Assembly (NCBI GenBank): GCA_038522945.1
Contig: JBCBJV010000007.1
Location: forward strand, 124,001-188,000
DNA length: 64,000 nucleotides
Direction: 5' to 3'
Origin: MED-G105 sp038522945
GTDB lineage: Bacteria; Pseudomonadota; Alphaproteobacteria; Caulobacterales; Parvularculaceae
The notes beneath the pieces are model-generated. The model made no database searches. It had not been told where the DNA came from and worked only from the letters and a program-made list of their open reading frames with translations. Below are positions 44,101 to 52,287 of this stretch, piece by piece (position 1 is the stretch's first letter; each line of letters begins with the position of its first letter). Made by a program: the position numbers and the translations under genes.

Positions 44101-44559
44101 GCCTTTTTCATGATGAACCGCGGTTTCTATGAAGAAGCGAGCCCGTCGTTCTGTGTGCCGCGCTTTTCAGAAGATGCTGCTAGGCGAGTTTTCTGTGGCC
44201 AATCGGTTACCCATATCAATCTTCAGCTTGCCTACTATTTTGGTTTCTACGAGGTTTATCTGATCGGAATGGACTTTTCCTATGTGATCCCGGAAAGCGC
44301 AAAACAAAAAGGCGACATCATCACCTCCACAGAGGACGACCCCAACCATTTCCACCCTGCCTATTTTGGCAAAGGCAAAACCTGGAAAGATCCTAAGCTC
44401 CACCGGGTGAAACTGAATTACGAGCTTGCCCGGGATATCTACGCCGCTGACGGACGGAAAATCCTAAACGCGACCAAAGGTGGCGCATTGGATGTATTCG
44501 ACCGTGTGGATTTCGAGGCCGTTTTCGGGCCAGGACGGAAAACTGCTGAAACTGGTTAA
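41164..44559 (+). CDS. Giant membrane-anchored coiled-coil GT2 - GNGPSL glycosyltransferase
   Basis: 1131 residues. Residues about 1-70 hold two membrane helices (WVLAVFGLVAAAAMFTAAG; LAAIATAFVTTFLLFFLHA), about 80-290 a coiled coil, about 352-600 a GT2 domain (PLVSVIIPLYNEENFVSDTI, IIVDDASTDASMAEA, VTFLDSDDFLLPDAL, GCEDWDLWQRIMRNGY), about 700-890 a Rossmann-like region, and from about 902 a GNGPSLNELDLTLLQG domain with STEDDPNHFHPAYFGKG and NATKGGALDVFDRVDF. That last domain closely matches the end of the 922-residue enzyme. It is likely a bifunctional membrane-tethered glycosyltransferase. An aagg ribosome-binding site lies before the ATG. Follows the methyltransferase by 79 bases in one operon. 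Confidence 0.87.
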   Translation: MFGILWRARWVLAVFGLVAAAAMFTAAGRDGTSLATRETLQLAAIATAFVTTFLLFFLHAAYFLLREYRAQNARARNDREAVRNELRAHGERSKAQIAAVEELIASTSTALEKQIETKSNALEAKSNAVAQNASSVLSEVGKIKSALDDDGGLGKIPNELEDLKKQLSGLTEALDKQVQEITARLGAIEAEVPQQIGPVKDQIAEFAKGTEALSAKSDDLSDRLDKLTASDKETAVVSAAVSTKLSDVAKHIKELSAGAATQTKRLNDLDRFTKKTAKDHHALMRRLEGSAPPAQIDTDTDKSAAAEIVASGLRVIKTYAPSEQRSGSSDDETIPAKPFRFAEGIDFDRNDRPLVSVIIPLYNEENFVSDTIECLKRQTSQNFEAIIVDDASTDASMAEAIAAIDNDPRFVTARHAANGGLSAARNTGIRLAKAPFVTFLDSDDFLLPDALSSSVAAALRLSMEPRARAYAGVYCRLVTMPQNISIDEALARLKQRSYAMAEVDFVTSDGECPFNAHAPMLLTDIVRAHGGFDESYKYGCEDWDLWQRIMRNGYAFAPTGRLAGIYRRKRGSMVKSTPKEHLDTAKLLFERARTPIDPSQIVDGAPFVFEEGINAYADKQRFIQRTSQYAAINAFAGDTAFASTLASFPANAAAYTEVSKTVRPYIEAALRRTTAVDDGTLEEIADDVELFTTTLVKAIEDRIAITAAPAVAEQPAFDVAFLPQTGAQAACFAAIATSLREQGKSVAFITSETETGDQGQRRFLADQNFQTMSLNQAVMAGMEARAFVLMRPYTAVIRDCTPADAAIVEVISPYGEISDPDENLPRPATAVTDLTDAALVLTSLIDDQDPSPLLDPGGQPSSVFEPAPLIISRDESFYQTPDHDAIVQLKDKWRGERCVIIGNGPSLNELDLTLLQGEYTFAVNGIFYKREDMGFDPTFYVVEDSSVMKENLDAIKDYSATYKLFPTIYRKLHDQTETTAFFMMNRGFYEEASPSFCVPRFSEDAARRVFCGQSVTHINLQLAYYFGFYEVYLIGMDFSYVIPESAKQKGDIITSTEDDPNHFHPAYFGKGKTWKDPKLHRVKLNYELARDIYAADGRKILNATKGGALDVFDRVDFEAVFGPGRKTAETG

Positions 44560-44672
44560 CAGCTCCCGCAAAGCCGATCACTTCAAGCTCCCTATTCGCG
44601 TCTTGTATGTATCAAGTTGCATGATGACAGCTGGCTGATATTGTCTGCGATGTGTGTGGCTAGGGGGTTTGT

Positions 44673-45251
44673 ATGCGTACCCGAATGAACAAACAAATTG
44701 CGCCTGTGATCGCGGTTATGGTCGGCTCGACGCTGGCAACTTATGCATCAGCATCGGTCCTGGACGGCCAAACCGTCCTCATCGAAAACTCATTGAACGC
44801 GGCGAATGACGCCCGGGTCAAAGTTGGCGACGATATTGAGTTTCTGGCCCAATATGCGCAGCGGGATTTCTTCGCGGTAGACTTGGACAATGACGGCTAC
44901 ATTTCTGTCTCCAACCACATTGATGGGCGGATGACTTTCTATGCGCCGCTGACGATTTCGGTCTCAGACGTAGACTTATCTATTTCGGACTTTGTCGGCG
45001 TCGCGCTGGTCTCTACAAGCGGTGTTTCGGGCATTGGTCAAAATGATTTGACCCGAGTGAACGATGAGAAGATTTCCCTGCGCCTCGATCGCTCCATATG
45101 GGACATTGGCGGAAACTTCGTAGCGCGCCTATTGTTCGAAGGTGACAACGTCGTCGCGACTGAAACACCGCTACCAGCAGGCTTCCCGTTGATGCTCGCA
45201 GGATTGGGCGGTCTTTTTCTAACGCGTCGGCGACAGCGAGCTTCGAGCTGA
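44673..45251 (+). CDS. Secreted protein with LPA-type exosortase sorting tail
   Basis: 192 residues with a signal peptide (IAPVIAVMVGSTLATYASA), a beta-rich body, and a C-terminal TPLPAGFPLMLAGLGGLFLT followed by RRRQRASS. This fits the PLPA-type PEP-CTERM family: motif, hydrophobic helix and basic end. An aggggg ribosome-binding site precedes the ATG at 44673; an ATG four codons later is also possible. A separate small transcription unit behind the giant GT gene (113 bases). Probably a surface or matrix protein whose sorting enzyme is encoded elsewhere. Confidence 0.82.
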   Translation: MRTRMNKQIAPVIAVMVGSTLATYASASVLDGQTVLIENSLNAANDARVKVGDDIEFLAQYAQRDFFAVDLDNDGYISVSNHIDGRMTFYAPLTISVSDVDLSISDFVGVALVSTSGVSGIGQNDLTRVNDEKISLRLDRSIWDIGGNFVARLLFEGDNVVATETPLPAGFPLMLAGLGGLFLTRRRQRASS

Positions 45252-45675
45252 GCAGGCCTGTGCTCTCATCCTAGGCAAGCAGGGCGGCATTGCAAACAAG
45301 CGTCTGCCAAGTCAATGATCACGCGCTTATCCATTTGATAGTGTCTCCACTCACATTAAGAACGATCAGGCGACGGGTTGCTCCCATCTTGGCGGCCAGG
45401 GAATCGGGGTGCGGGAATTGTGAAATCTCGGGATCTTTGTTTCTTCGGGGCGCCAATTCCAGTCGCCACATTTCGGTCGGATGTTTCCTCGCACTCACCG
45501 CACAGGCAGCGCCTTCTCGAAGAGGTAAGCAATGAGGCGACGGCGGTGGAAATTAGGCAGGTCTGTTGGGCTGCGCTGAGGACCTGAAGAACACAAACCG
45601 ATCACAGGATTTTGGTGTTAACACTCAGTCCGAAACCGGCTGGTCGTTGACGTTAAACTCATTTGCCAAAGCGAA
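45252..45675. other. Intergenic stretch without recognised gene
   Basis: This region, between the exosortase substrate and the terminator of the leftward acidic-protein gene, shows no frame with a known motif, signal or codon pattern on either strand. I see no tRNA-like structure. It may carry the 3' end of the exosortase-substrate transcript. Confidence 0.6.
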
Positions 45676-45702
45676 AAGGGCGACCCCGCGGGGCCGCCCT
45701 TC
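45676..45702 (-). terminator. Hairpin terminator of the acidic secreted-protein gene
   Basis: Read on the minus strand, the arms aagggcg and cgccctt with a GC-rich inner part (gccccgcggggt) form a stem just past the stop codon, followed by tttt and a further ttt. This is a classic rho-independent terminator placed about 26 bases after the end of the 602-residue secreted-protein gene. Confidence 0.88.
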
Positions 45703-45727
45703 CGTATTCAGACTGTCTGTCTTCGAC

Positions 45728-47536
45728 TTAGTTGTCGAGGAAATCAGGCAGTTCGCCGTTGTAGCAGAGCTCTACGAGAGCGTCAGAGATGTCTGCCAGC
45801 AGCGGGCTGTTGTGCGTGTGTGCACCGAAGCGACCTGGATCGCATGAACGGGCTTTGACTGAGTTAGAGTCGTTGCCGTTGTCGCCGTAGTCAGCGAGCG
45901 TGCCGGTGCTTGAGTTGAACAGCAGACGGTCAGCGTCTGTTTTCTGGCAGACGTCGATTGGGCAGAAGAAGGTGAACGTAACGTCCGCCCGCATTACATC
46001 TGCGTTCAGTGGGCCTTCTGGGCCACCGTTTGGCTCAACACATTCTGGGTTAGAGAACAGCTCTGCCAGTTTGGTTGGGTTGATGACAGCTTCACCGTTT
46101 GCAACGTATGAAGCGAAATCAATTGGGCAAATGCCGTCCGTGTTGCCGTTCTGAGAGTTCTCAGCAATGGCGTAGCCGCGGAGGTATTCTGGGTCACCTT
46201 CTTGAAGGCCCGTGAACCGGAATACACTCTGGACAGCTTTGTCAGGACCGGTTGTCCAATCGAACGGACCAAAGTTCAGGCCGTTACGAACGATGCGCCA
46301 TGCGTCTTCTTCGTTACCGAAGTCAACGCCGTCAACCCACATGTTGCGGTCTGCGTCGGAAGATGATGCTGGATCATCAAGCGTCACGCGGTGCTCAACC
46401 AGGTCAACTGACTGGTCAAGGATTGCGCCGTCCATCAGTGACGTAACGGAGATGCCCGTCGTGCCAACCTGCACACCACCAACCGTTGGGTTTGCAGCGA
46501 TGCCTGGGAAGCAATTAGCAACTTGAGACTGGTCCAGAACCCATGAAGCCGTGGTGCCGACCAACGTCGCGTTAATGCCACACTCGTCGAGGGTAACTTC
46601 ATCGATGCCTTGGAGGCTTTCGAACTCGTAGGTCAGGAAGTACTCGTCGATGTCCGTGTAGTCGAACAAACGAGCGCGACGGTTGTTAACGTTGTTTGAC
46701 TTGGTTTTTGGATCAAACAGGTCGTTCTGGATCGTCATGGTAACCATGCCGATTTCCTGAGTCGTCACCAGTTCAGCACCTTTGTCTTCAAGGCCAGCTG
46801 GACGGATGAACTTCTCAAAGAACGTATCGCGGTCACCAACTTCGACAAGGATGTCGAATGGGGTGCTTGCAATTGCGTCAATTGAGTCTTGAGGCGCACA
46901 GCTTGCGATCGGAACAACGATCGGGCCACGGGTGCTCTCAACGTTACCAACAAATGTTTTCACGGTGAACGTTGCGGTCACGTCAGCGCACTCAGGGATC
47001 GCAATCGGCAAGTTGAAGCCGATTGAAGACTCTGAGATTTCAGCAGCCGTCAGGAAGAACTCGATGTCGTTGTCGCCGACAAATGTGCGGTCTTCGTTAA
47101 CGCCTTCAGCGGACTCTGAGTAAATCGCGTCTCCGTTTGGATCGAGATCCGTACCAGGACGAACGAGTTCAGCTGGAGAAAGTTCTTTTTTCCACTCAGC
47201 GCCATCGAGTACGATCTCGATGAGGTATGGCTGGTCGCCAGAGAATGTTGGGATGTCGTCGAAGATATCGATCTCGACGTGTGCCCACATGTCTTTAGCG
47301 TCAGCACCGAAAACCCGCTGTGGCGAGATAACAACCGGACCTTCGTCGATCGTTACTTCGTCTGGGTTTTCCGTGTTCAAAACCGCGAACGGACCGTTCG
47401 GGCTGTTGTTGTCCATTTCGGACACGTTACCAGCGTTAACGTCAGTGATAACGCCTTTGAGTTCACCAGCGATCGCGCCGCCAGCAAACAGAGCTGTTGA
47501 GCACACGCCCGCCAGCAAGAGTTTAGTTTTTGGCAT
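45728..47536 (-). CDS. Large acidic secreted protein, highly expressed, unknown (S-layer candidate)
   Basis: 602 residues from the ATG at 47536 (ggaggg ribosome-binding site close upstream; a longer frame to 47557 adds 7 residues). A signal peptide, MPKTKLLLAGVCSTALFAGG, ends near IAGE. The mature part is acidic, rich in Asp/Glu/Asn and Thr/Val, with about 12 Cys in pairs and many short beta-like stretches; no known family is seen. Codons are strongly biased to GGT, GTT, GCT, GAA, AAC and GAC, unlike the GCG/GGC/GTC-rich neighbours, which points to very high expression. It is monocistronic with its own terminator. An abundant surface-layer or outer-surface protein is plausible, but this is inference. 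Confidence 0.82.
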   Translation of the reverse strand: MPKTKLLLAGVCSTALFAGGAIAGELKGVITDVNAGNVSEMDNNSPNGPFAVLNTENPDEVTIDEGPVVISPQRVFGADAKDMWAHVEIDIFDDIPTFSGDQPYLIEIVLDGAEWKKELSPAELVRPGTDLDPNGDAIYSESAEGVNEDRTFVGDNDIEFFLTAAEISESSIGFNLPIAIPECADVTATFTVKTFVGNVESTRGPIVVPIASCAPQDSIDAIASTPFDILVEVGDRDTFFEKFIRPAGLEDKGAELVTTQEIGMVTMTIQNDLFDPKTKSNNVNNRRARLFDYTDIDEYFLTYEFESLQGIDEVTLDECGINATLVGTTASWVLDQSQVANCFPGIAANPTVGGVQVGTTGISVTSLMDGAILDQSVDLVEHRVTLDDPASSSDADRNMWVDGVDFGNEEDAWRIVRNGLNFGPFDWTTGPDKAVQSVFRFTGLQEGDPEYLRGYAIAENSQNGNTDGICPIDFASYVANGEAVINPTKLAELFSNPECVEPNGGPEGPLNADVMRADVTFTFFCPIDVCQKTDADRLLFNSSTGTLADYGDNGNDSNSVKARSCDPGRFGAHTHNSPLLADISDALVELCYNGELPDFLDN

Positions 47537-48087
47537 AAAGCCCTCCACCATTGACAAAAATAGACATAGAAACTGGTCGGAAGGCTCTCACCCCCACGTC
47601 GACTAACCGATTTCCAAAAATCTCAGGCTGGTCCGAAACTTCGCTAAAGCGTCAAGCGCCTCAGCCCCCCAAAAAGACTTTTAGTTTTCGCTAGCCGATG
47701 ACCCTATGTCTCCCACACGAGCGGAAATTACAGGACGGCAAGAAAACTGCAAGTCACAATATGGCAACAGGGGACGTTTTCACTGAACCGTTACACTTGC
47801 AGGACGGTTTCTAGACGGACGGTCAACCACCCTAGGAGCTTGTTATTGCGGCGCGCAAAATCAACTATGAGGTGCACGAATATTTTATGACGGTGGTTTT
47901 CGCAGCATCAAGAAACGAGGCTAACCCGCCACAGGTACTTCAGTTTCCGGCGTTTGTGCACCGCCAAACGATTAAAGTGCCGCGTGCGAGGCATTTTTTC
48001 CGCGAATACATGGCCGCGTTGCATATAATCTGGATCAAGAACAATATCCGACCAACGATTATCGACCAAAAAAAAGATGTCAGAATA
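47537..48087. promoter_or_regulatory. Intergenic region between acidic-protein gene and T2SS
   Basis: About 550 bases hold the promoter of the acidic secreted-protein gene (leftward) and of the gsp operon (rightward). A reading frame opening at 47872 runs into the first gsp gene, but its first 72 codons have no signal and unusual composition, so they are treated as non-coding. The stretch around 47660-47780 is rich in A/T runs (aaaaagacttttag) and is the best place for the strong promoter. No clear operator was found. Confidence 0.45.
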
Positions 48088-48792
48088 ATGACTGTGCAAA
48101 ATCAACGCCCCAGAGGCGCGAATCGTCCACTTCACGGACACGTTTTCTCGTATCAGTCCGGACTAAGCCTGGTTGAGTTATTGGTTGCCTTGGCGATCAC
48201 AGCCTTAATTTCCGCGGTGTTTCTGCAAGCGATGCAGGGGCTCACTCGATCAGCCACCAGAAGTGCCTCAGCGGCTGATCGCGCGGTCGCAACCGGTCTT
48301 TCTCAATCGCAATTTTCACGCGTCGTCGCCGGGATCACACCGCAATGGCCAGACCGCGATGACGGTCGCTTTGTCGGCGATCGGTCTGGCTTCAGCGCAC
48401 TGACAAGAGCCCCGCTGGACGAGGAGCAATCCGCCTTTAAACAGATCACCATGGCGCTGGTCCCCAAAGACGCCGGGACCACATTAATATACCGGTCCAA
48501 AGACGTCGCTTGGACGGTGACCGATTTCCGGGACGGGTCTGTGCGGTTCGATTATCTCGCAGCTGACGGCACCTGGTATGATGTATGGCCACCTAGCGCC
48601 CCCCCAAATCTGACAACATTCGAAGAAGACGCACGGTTCTTGCAGGTTCCTTCCTTGCCGTCAGCTATTCGCGTGCGTGCGCAGACAGGGCGGCAATCCA
48701 AGGCTTGGGGCTCATCAGGCTGGATTGCAGCAGTCGGATCATCGCCCTATCTGCAACCGCGGGAAGAGGACGTGTTCGGCGCTGAACTATGA
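48088..48792 (+). CDS. gspJ: Type II secretion minor pseudopilin GspJ
   Basis: Start set at the ATG 48088 (MTVQNQRP), giving 234 residues. The prepilin leader ends SYQSG, cleaved before LSLVELLVALAITALISAVF, with the conserved Glu at +5. Position ahead of GspK and length (over 200 with a beta domain) point to GspJ rather than GspI. It would form part of the pseudopilus tip. A second ribosome-binding site and GspK follow after 9 bases. Assignment among pseudopilins is by order. Confidence 0.84.
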   Translation: MTVQNQRPRGANRPLHGHVFSYQSGLSLVELLVALAITALISAVFLQAMQGLTRSATRSASAADRAVATGLSQSQFSRVVAGITPQWPDRDDGRFVGDRSGFSALTRAPLDEEQSAFKQITMALVPKDAGTTLIYRSKDVAWTVTDFRDGSVRFDYLAADGTWYDVWPPSAPPNLTTFEEDARFLQVPSLPSAIRVRAQTGRQSKAWGSSGWIAAVGSSPYLQPREEDVFGAEL

Positions 48793-48801
48793 GGAACGGC
48801 C

Positions 48802-49917
48802 ATGGGCCTGCGCAGAGATAAACCAGTACAAGAAAACCCAAGACCAAATGAACAGGGTGCAGCACTGCCCATCGTCCTGGTGTTTGTTGCTGCAGCGAGC
48901 CTCGTTTGTGCAGCAGCCTATCGGGCCATAACCACTTCAACCGACGCCGCCTTTGCCCTGCGCCAAGAAGCCGCCGCCCAGGTCGCTCTGACGAGCGCGG
49001 AAAACGAGGCGCTCTTTAGCTATCTAACCGGTCAGTCGACGCGACGAGGCCTGTACTTCGGCGCGCCCTTTGACGCCAACGAGGCCATTTTCGGTGATTT
49101 CGATATCGCGACCCTTGAAGAAGGCACGTTTTGGAGACCGGATGGCGGTCTCGTACGCGCGAGTGTTGCCGCACGCAGGACCACCGTCCCGACCCTTGTC
49201 GAATTGCGCGACGGGACAGGCTTTTTTTCGCTTCCATTTGCGTCGGAGCGCGAGATCGCAGCGTACCTCACTGCAATCGGGATCCCCGCCCGGCAAAGTG
49301 AGGGATTTGCCGCAAGAATCGCAGACTATCAGGACAGTGATAACACAAGGCGTTTTCAAGGCGCGGAGCGAAGTGACTATCGCCTTCGCCAAGCCTCCGG
49401 ACCGTCGAATGCCCCGTTGCGAAGTGCCGAAGAGCTTGCTCGTGTTTTGGACTTCGATCCGGCTGAGGCCGCCGGCTTCTGGCGGGTCCTTGAAAACACC
49501 GCGAGCTTTGCGCCTTTCTCCGCTCGCTTGCGCGACGGGTACATCGATCCCCGGCTAAGCCCTCTCCTCGCAATTCAAGCAGACGGGGACATTATCAATT
49601 CGTTCAGCAGCGCTGGGCCGACAGAAGAACAAGAAAACCGCCGCAGAGCCGACCTGCAGGATCAGGATGCAACAGCCCCGACCGGTGAGCCTGCTGGCAA
49701 ATTCCGCCTGGTTTTGACCGCCCTCACCAACCAAGGTGCATTTGAGCGGATTGTAGAGTATGAGCGCACCTTGGGGGCGCCAGCCCGGCCATTCAATCGG
49801 TATTTGGTTGCAAACAGGGCAGCAAACCCATCACGCGGAGACACGTTCCCGACGATTGAGCAGTACAATGAGTATCCTGAGTTACTTCAGCCCACGCCTG
49901 CTGCCGCTAACCAATAG
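48802..49917 (+). CDS. gspK: Type II secretion minor pseudopilin GspK
   Basis: 371 residues. The leader ends NEQG, cut before AALPIVLVFVAAASLVCAA; the +5 Glu is replaced by Ile, as in other GspK proteins. The body has the GspK pattern AARIADYQDSDNTRRFQGAE and a helical part (SAEELARVLDFDPAEAAGF). GspK caps the pseudopilus with GspI and GspJ. It overlaps the GspL gene by 50 bases. A ribosome-binding gagg precedes the ATG. Confidence 0.9.
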   Translation: MGLRRDKPVQENPRPNEQGAALPIVLVFVAAASLVCAAAYRAITTSTDAAFALRQEAAAQVALTSAENEALFSYLTGQSTRRGLYFGAPFDANEAIFGDFDIATLEEGTFWRPDGGLVRASVAARRTTVPTLVELRDGTGFFSLPFASEREIAAYLTAIGIPARQSEGFAARIADYQDSDNTRRFQGAERSDYRLRQASGPSNAPLRSAEELARVLDFDPAEAAGFWRVLENTASFAPFSARLRDGYIDPRLSPLLAIQADGDIINSFSSAGPTEEQENRRRADLQDQDATAPTGEPAGKFRLVLTALTNQGAFERIVEYERTLGAPARPFNRYLVANRAANPSRGDTFPTIEQYNEYPELLQPTPAAANQ

Positions 49918-51043
49918 CGAGGGCAACGCGCAAAGGCGCGGCGGTTCCAATGGTGCCTCCACTGGAAATAAGCCGAGGGGCGTCGATGCGATTCCTGCCA
50001 GTGGGCGCGGCCCAACCACCTTTGTTGTTCCGCGGCGGGTGCTCCGATTTGATCGGGTTTCCCTCAAAGGTGACCGCGCCAAAGCTTTGAAAGCCGCCAG
50101 ATTGGCTGTTCAGCTCGGATCTGAAGGTGCCAGCTACCGCACGCGGATCGTTGAATACCCTTCCGATGGCAACTCTGCCACCGTATGGTCGTGGCCGGAA
50201 GATCTGGTTGAGGCCCGAAGCGATGATTTGATCGCGCCGATCAGCTTGCCTGAACCGCTTGCCCGGCAATCGGTGGCACCAGCCCCAGGAGCAAACAACG
50301 TTCGCCTTGTTACCTGTCTTGAAGGGTATGAAGGGCAAGTCTGGCGAGACGGTGCCCTTTGCGCGAGCCGTTGGTGGGCCGATGTTCCGGGGAAAGACGA
50401 ATGGGGCTTGTTTCTAAGAAGTTCTCGTCATCCACTGAACGCCGAAAGCCTTGCGGCGCGCACACCTGTGGACGTGCCATGGAAATCCGACCTTACCCTG
50501 ATCGACCGCGATCCTGAAAACTTAACACGGCGGTTTAGCCCGTCGTTCCTTGCAGCGCTCATGGGTGCCTTGCTGCTCGTTCTCGTGGCTAATCAAGGGG
50601 TGCGCTGGGCTGGCGCGAGCTTGATGGCGGCCCAAAATGCAGCAACGCGCGCAGCCGCTCTGGAAGAAGCCCGCCCGGCCATCGCGGCGAGGCGTTCAGC
50701 CCTTGCGGCACTCACCGAAACAGACCGGCTGTCTCAGGTTTTCCCCGACACAAAAGCCAGCGAGATCATTGTCACAGTCCTCCGGGAGCTTCCCGCCGAC
50801 GATGTAGAACTTACAGAGATCAAGCTGTTTGATGGCGAGTTTGAATTCGTCGGCGTCAATTTGGCGGATGACGCCCGCGCGGACCTTATCGCCCGATTAG
50901 AAGCCTCGCCGGTTCTCTCAGGGGTCTACATAGAAGGCAGCGGCGGCGAGAGTTTATTCCGTGTAAGGGGCAATACAAACTCACTCCAACCAACCATCGT
51001 CCAAGGCCCTCTCAATGGTTCCAGAAATGGGGGAGCGAGCTGA
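49868..51043 (+). CDS. gspL: Type II secretion GspL-like protein
   Basis: 391 residues from the ATG at 49868 (MSILSYFSPRLLPL), overlapping gspK by 50 bases; a longer frame from 49760 is not needed. The N-terminal cytosolic part is degenerate compared with GspL actin-like domains, one membrane helix sits near 220 (FLAALMGALLLVLVANQGVRW), and the periplasmic end has a coiled coil and a ferredoxin-like fold (DVELTEIKLFDGEFEFVGVN). GspL links GspE to the platform. Assignment rests mainly on position and single-helix topology. Confidence 0.78.
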   Translation: MSILSYFSPRLLPLTNSEGNAQRRGGSNGASTGNKPRGVDAIPASGRGPTTFVVPRRVLRFDRVSLKGDRAKALKAARLAVQLGSEGASYRTRIVEYPSDGNSATVWSWPEDLVEARSDDLIAPISLPEPLARQSVAPAPGANNVRLVTCLEGYEGQVWRDGALCASRWWADVPGKDEWGLFLRSSRHPLNAESLAARTPVDVPWKSDLTLIDRDPENLTRRFSPSFLAALMGALLLVLVANQGVRWAGASLMAAQNAATRAAALEEARPAIAARRSALAALTETDRLSQVFPDTKASEIIVTVLRELPADDVELTEIKLFDGEFEFVGVNLADDARADLIARLEASPVLSGVYIEGSGGESLFRVRGNTNSLQPTIVQGPLNGSRNGGAS

Positions 51044-51720
51044 TGCTGGCCGACCGGCTGAAGTCCCTCTCCGACGAGTTGGCGGCCCTGCCGCTTCGGG
51101 CCCGCTATGGGCTTGTGGTCTTGATGGCCCTTCTGGGGTTTTCGATCTTGGAGCGCACCGGCGCTGCGGCATTGCAAGCCGAAGCAAAACTCACCGCCGC
51201 CGTAGGCCAGGCAGCAACTGTTGCCAAGGGCGAAGAAACGCTTTGGCTGCAACGGGCTGAAACAGTTCAATCCGTCCGCGATCAACTCGCCGGTCGCATA
51301 TGGATGGGAGAGACGCCTGGGATTATCGCCGCCGCCATGCAGTCGGACATCAACGCTCTGGCAGCGCCGTTGAACCCCTCCCGGCATCAAATGGAAATTG
51401 ATCCGAGCCCAATTGATCTTGAGGCATCTGAGACCGGCCTTAAAGGATTGCGTTTCCGCATCCGGGTGAACCTTCCCTCCCGGATGGACCACGCCACTTA
51501 TTTGGCAGCGCTTGAGAGCTTTCCCCAGGCGCTTTTCATTGACGAGCTTTCCCTGAACTTTCTCAAAGGGGGCGGAACGTATGCGGATATTCAAGGCATT
51601 GCGCCCATCAGGCTGGGCTCACCGGATGCCCTGGTTGGCAGCAATGTGAGCAGCAATCCTCCGGGCGGTGCCGATCCGGAAGGAGAAGCCTCAACGTCAG
51701 GCCAAGGGGAAACCCCATGA
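51043..51720 (+). CDS. gspM: Type II secretion GspM-like protein
   Basis: 225 residues. The N-terminal membrane helix is RYGLVVLMALLGFSILERTG, then a coiled coil and a ferredoxin-like periplasmic domain (KGLRFRIRVNLPSRMDHATY, ESFPQALFIDELSLNFL), then a low-complexity tail (GADPEGEASTSGQGETP). The ATG overlaps the gspL stop (tgatg). GspM partners GspL in the inner-membrane platform. Similarity is weak, so the call is mainly from order and topology. Confidence 0.76.
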   Translation: MLADRLKSLSDELAALPLRARYGLVVLMALLGFSILERTGAAALQAEAKLTAAVGQAATVAKGEETLWLQRAETVQSVRDQLAGRIWMGETPGIIAAAMQSDINALAAPLNPSRHQMEIDPSPIDLEASETGLKGLRFRIRVNLPSRMDHATYLAALESFPQALFIDELSLNFLKGGGTYADIQGIAPIRLGSPDALVGSNVSSNPPGGADPEGEASTSGQGETP

Positions 51721-52214
51721 CTGGTAAACTCTTCGTCTTGCTTGGCGCTGCGGCCGCCTTGGGCGCGGCCGGTGGCCTTGTCGCCTTAACCGGCGTTGAT
51801 GCCCGCGCCAAAGCAGAGCGGGACCGGTGGCGCGACCCTGCCCCCCTTGCGGCTACACAAACACAAGCGGCACTGGCTGCTGCGCTGATCGACACGGGTC
51901 ATTTCCCCGAGGCACCTGAGGTGGAGACCGCCGACGACCAGGAGAATCTGGGCGGCGCTGAGGGGCAAGGTCCTGAGGAAGCGACCCCGGATGACGATCC
52001 GGGTCTGCCCATTATCACCAGCGTTTCAAAACTGGACGGCGCATTTACCATCAGCGTCCGCCACGAAGACGCCGGTGTCGAGACCGTCCGGATTGGTGAA
52101 AACCTTGCAAGTGGTTGGACATTGGTGAGCGCTGACTTCCAGAAGGTCACTTTTGAGAGAGACGGAGAAGAGAGGATCGTCACTGTGTTTCAAAAAGGTG
52201 ATGGTGGCGCGTGA
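51717..52214 (+). CDS. Type II secretion GspC-like protein (short, no PDZ domain)
   Basis: 165 residues with an N-terminal helix (LFVLLGAAAALGAAGGLVAL) and a C-terminal beta domain (VETVRIGENLASGWTLVSAD, FERDGEERIVTVFQKGDGG) that resembles the homology region of GspC or the PilP/GspC-type domain. It has neither a PDZ nor a C-terminal coiled-coil region, so it is a short GspC-like or PilP-like protein that would link the inner platform to the secretin. Overlaps the gspM stop by 4 bases. Confidence 0.72.
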   Translation: MTGKLFVLLGAAAALGAAGGLVALTGVDARAKAERDRWRDPAPLAATQTQAALAAALIDTGHFPEAPEVETADDQENLGGAEGQGPEEATPDDDPGLPIITSVSKLDGAFTISVRHEDAGVETVRIGENLASGWTLVSADFQKVTFERDGEERIVTVFQKGDGGA

Positions 52215-52287
52215 GGAAGGCGCAAAAGCCCGTCTCCCGGGGCCCCTAATTTCGCTGCAAGGACCAGAAGGCAGAGTTTAGTCAGTT

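Noticed and set aside
47872..48087. Upstream part of a longer gspJ frame
   Set aside because: The prepilin leader and ATG at 48088 explain the gene; the first 72 codons have no pattern of a real N-terminus.
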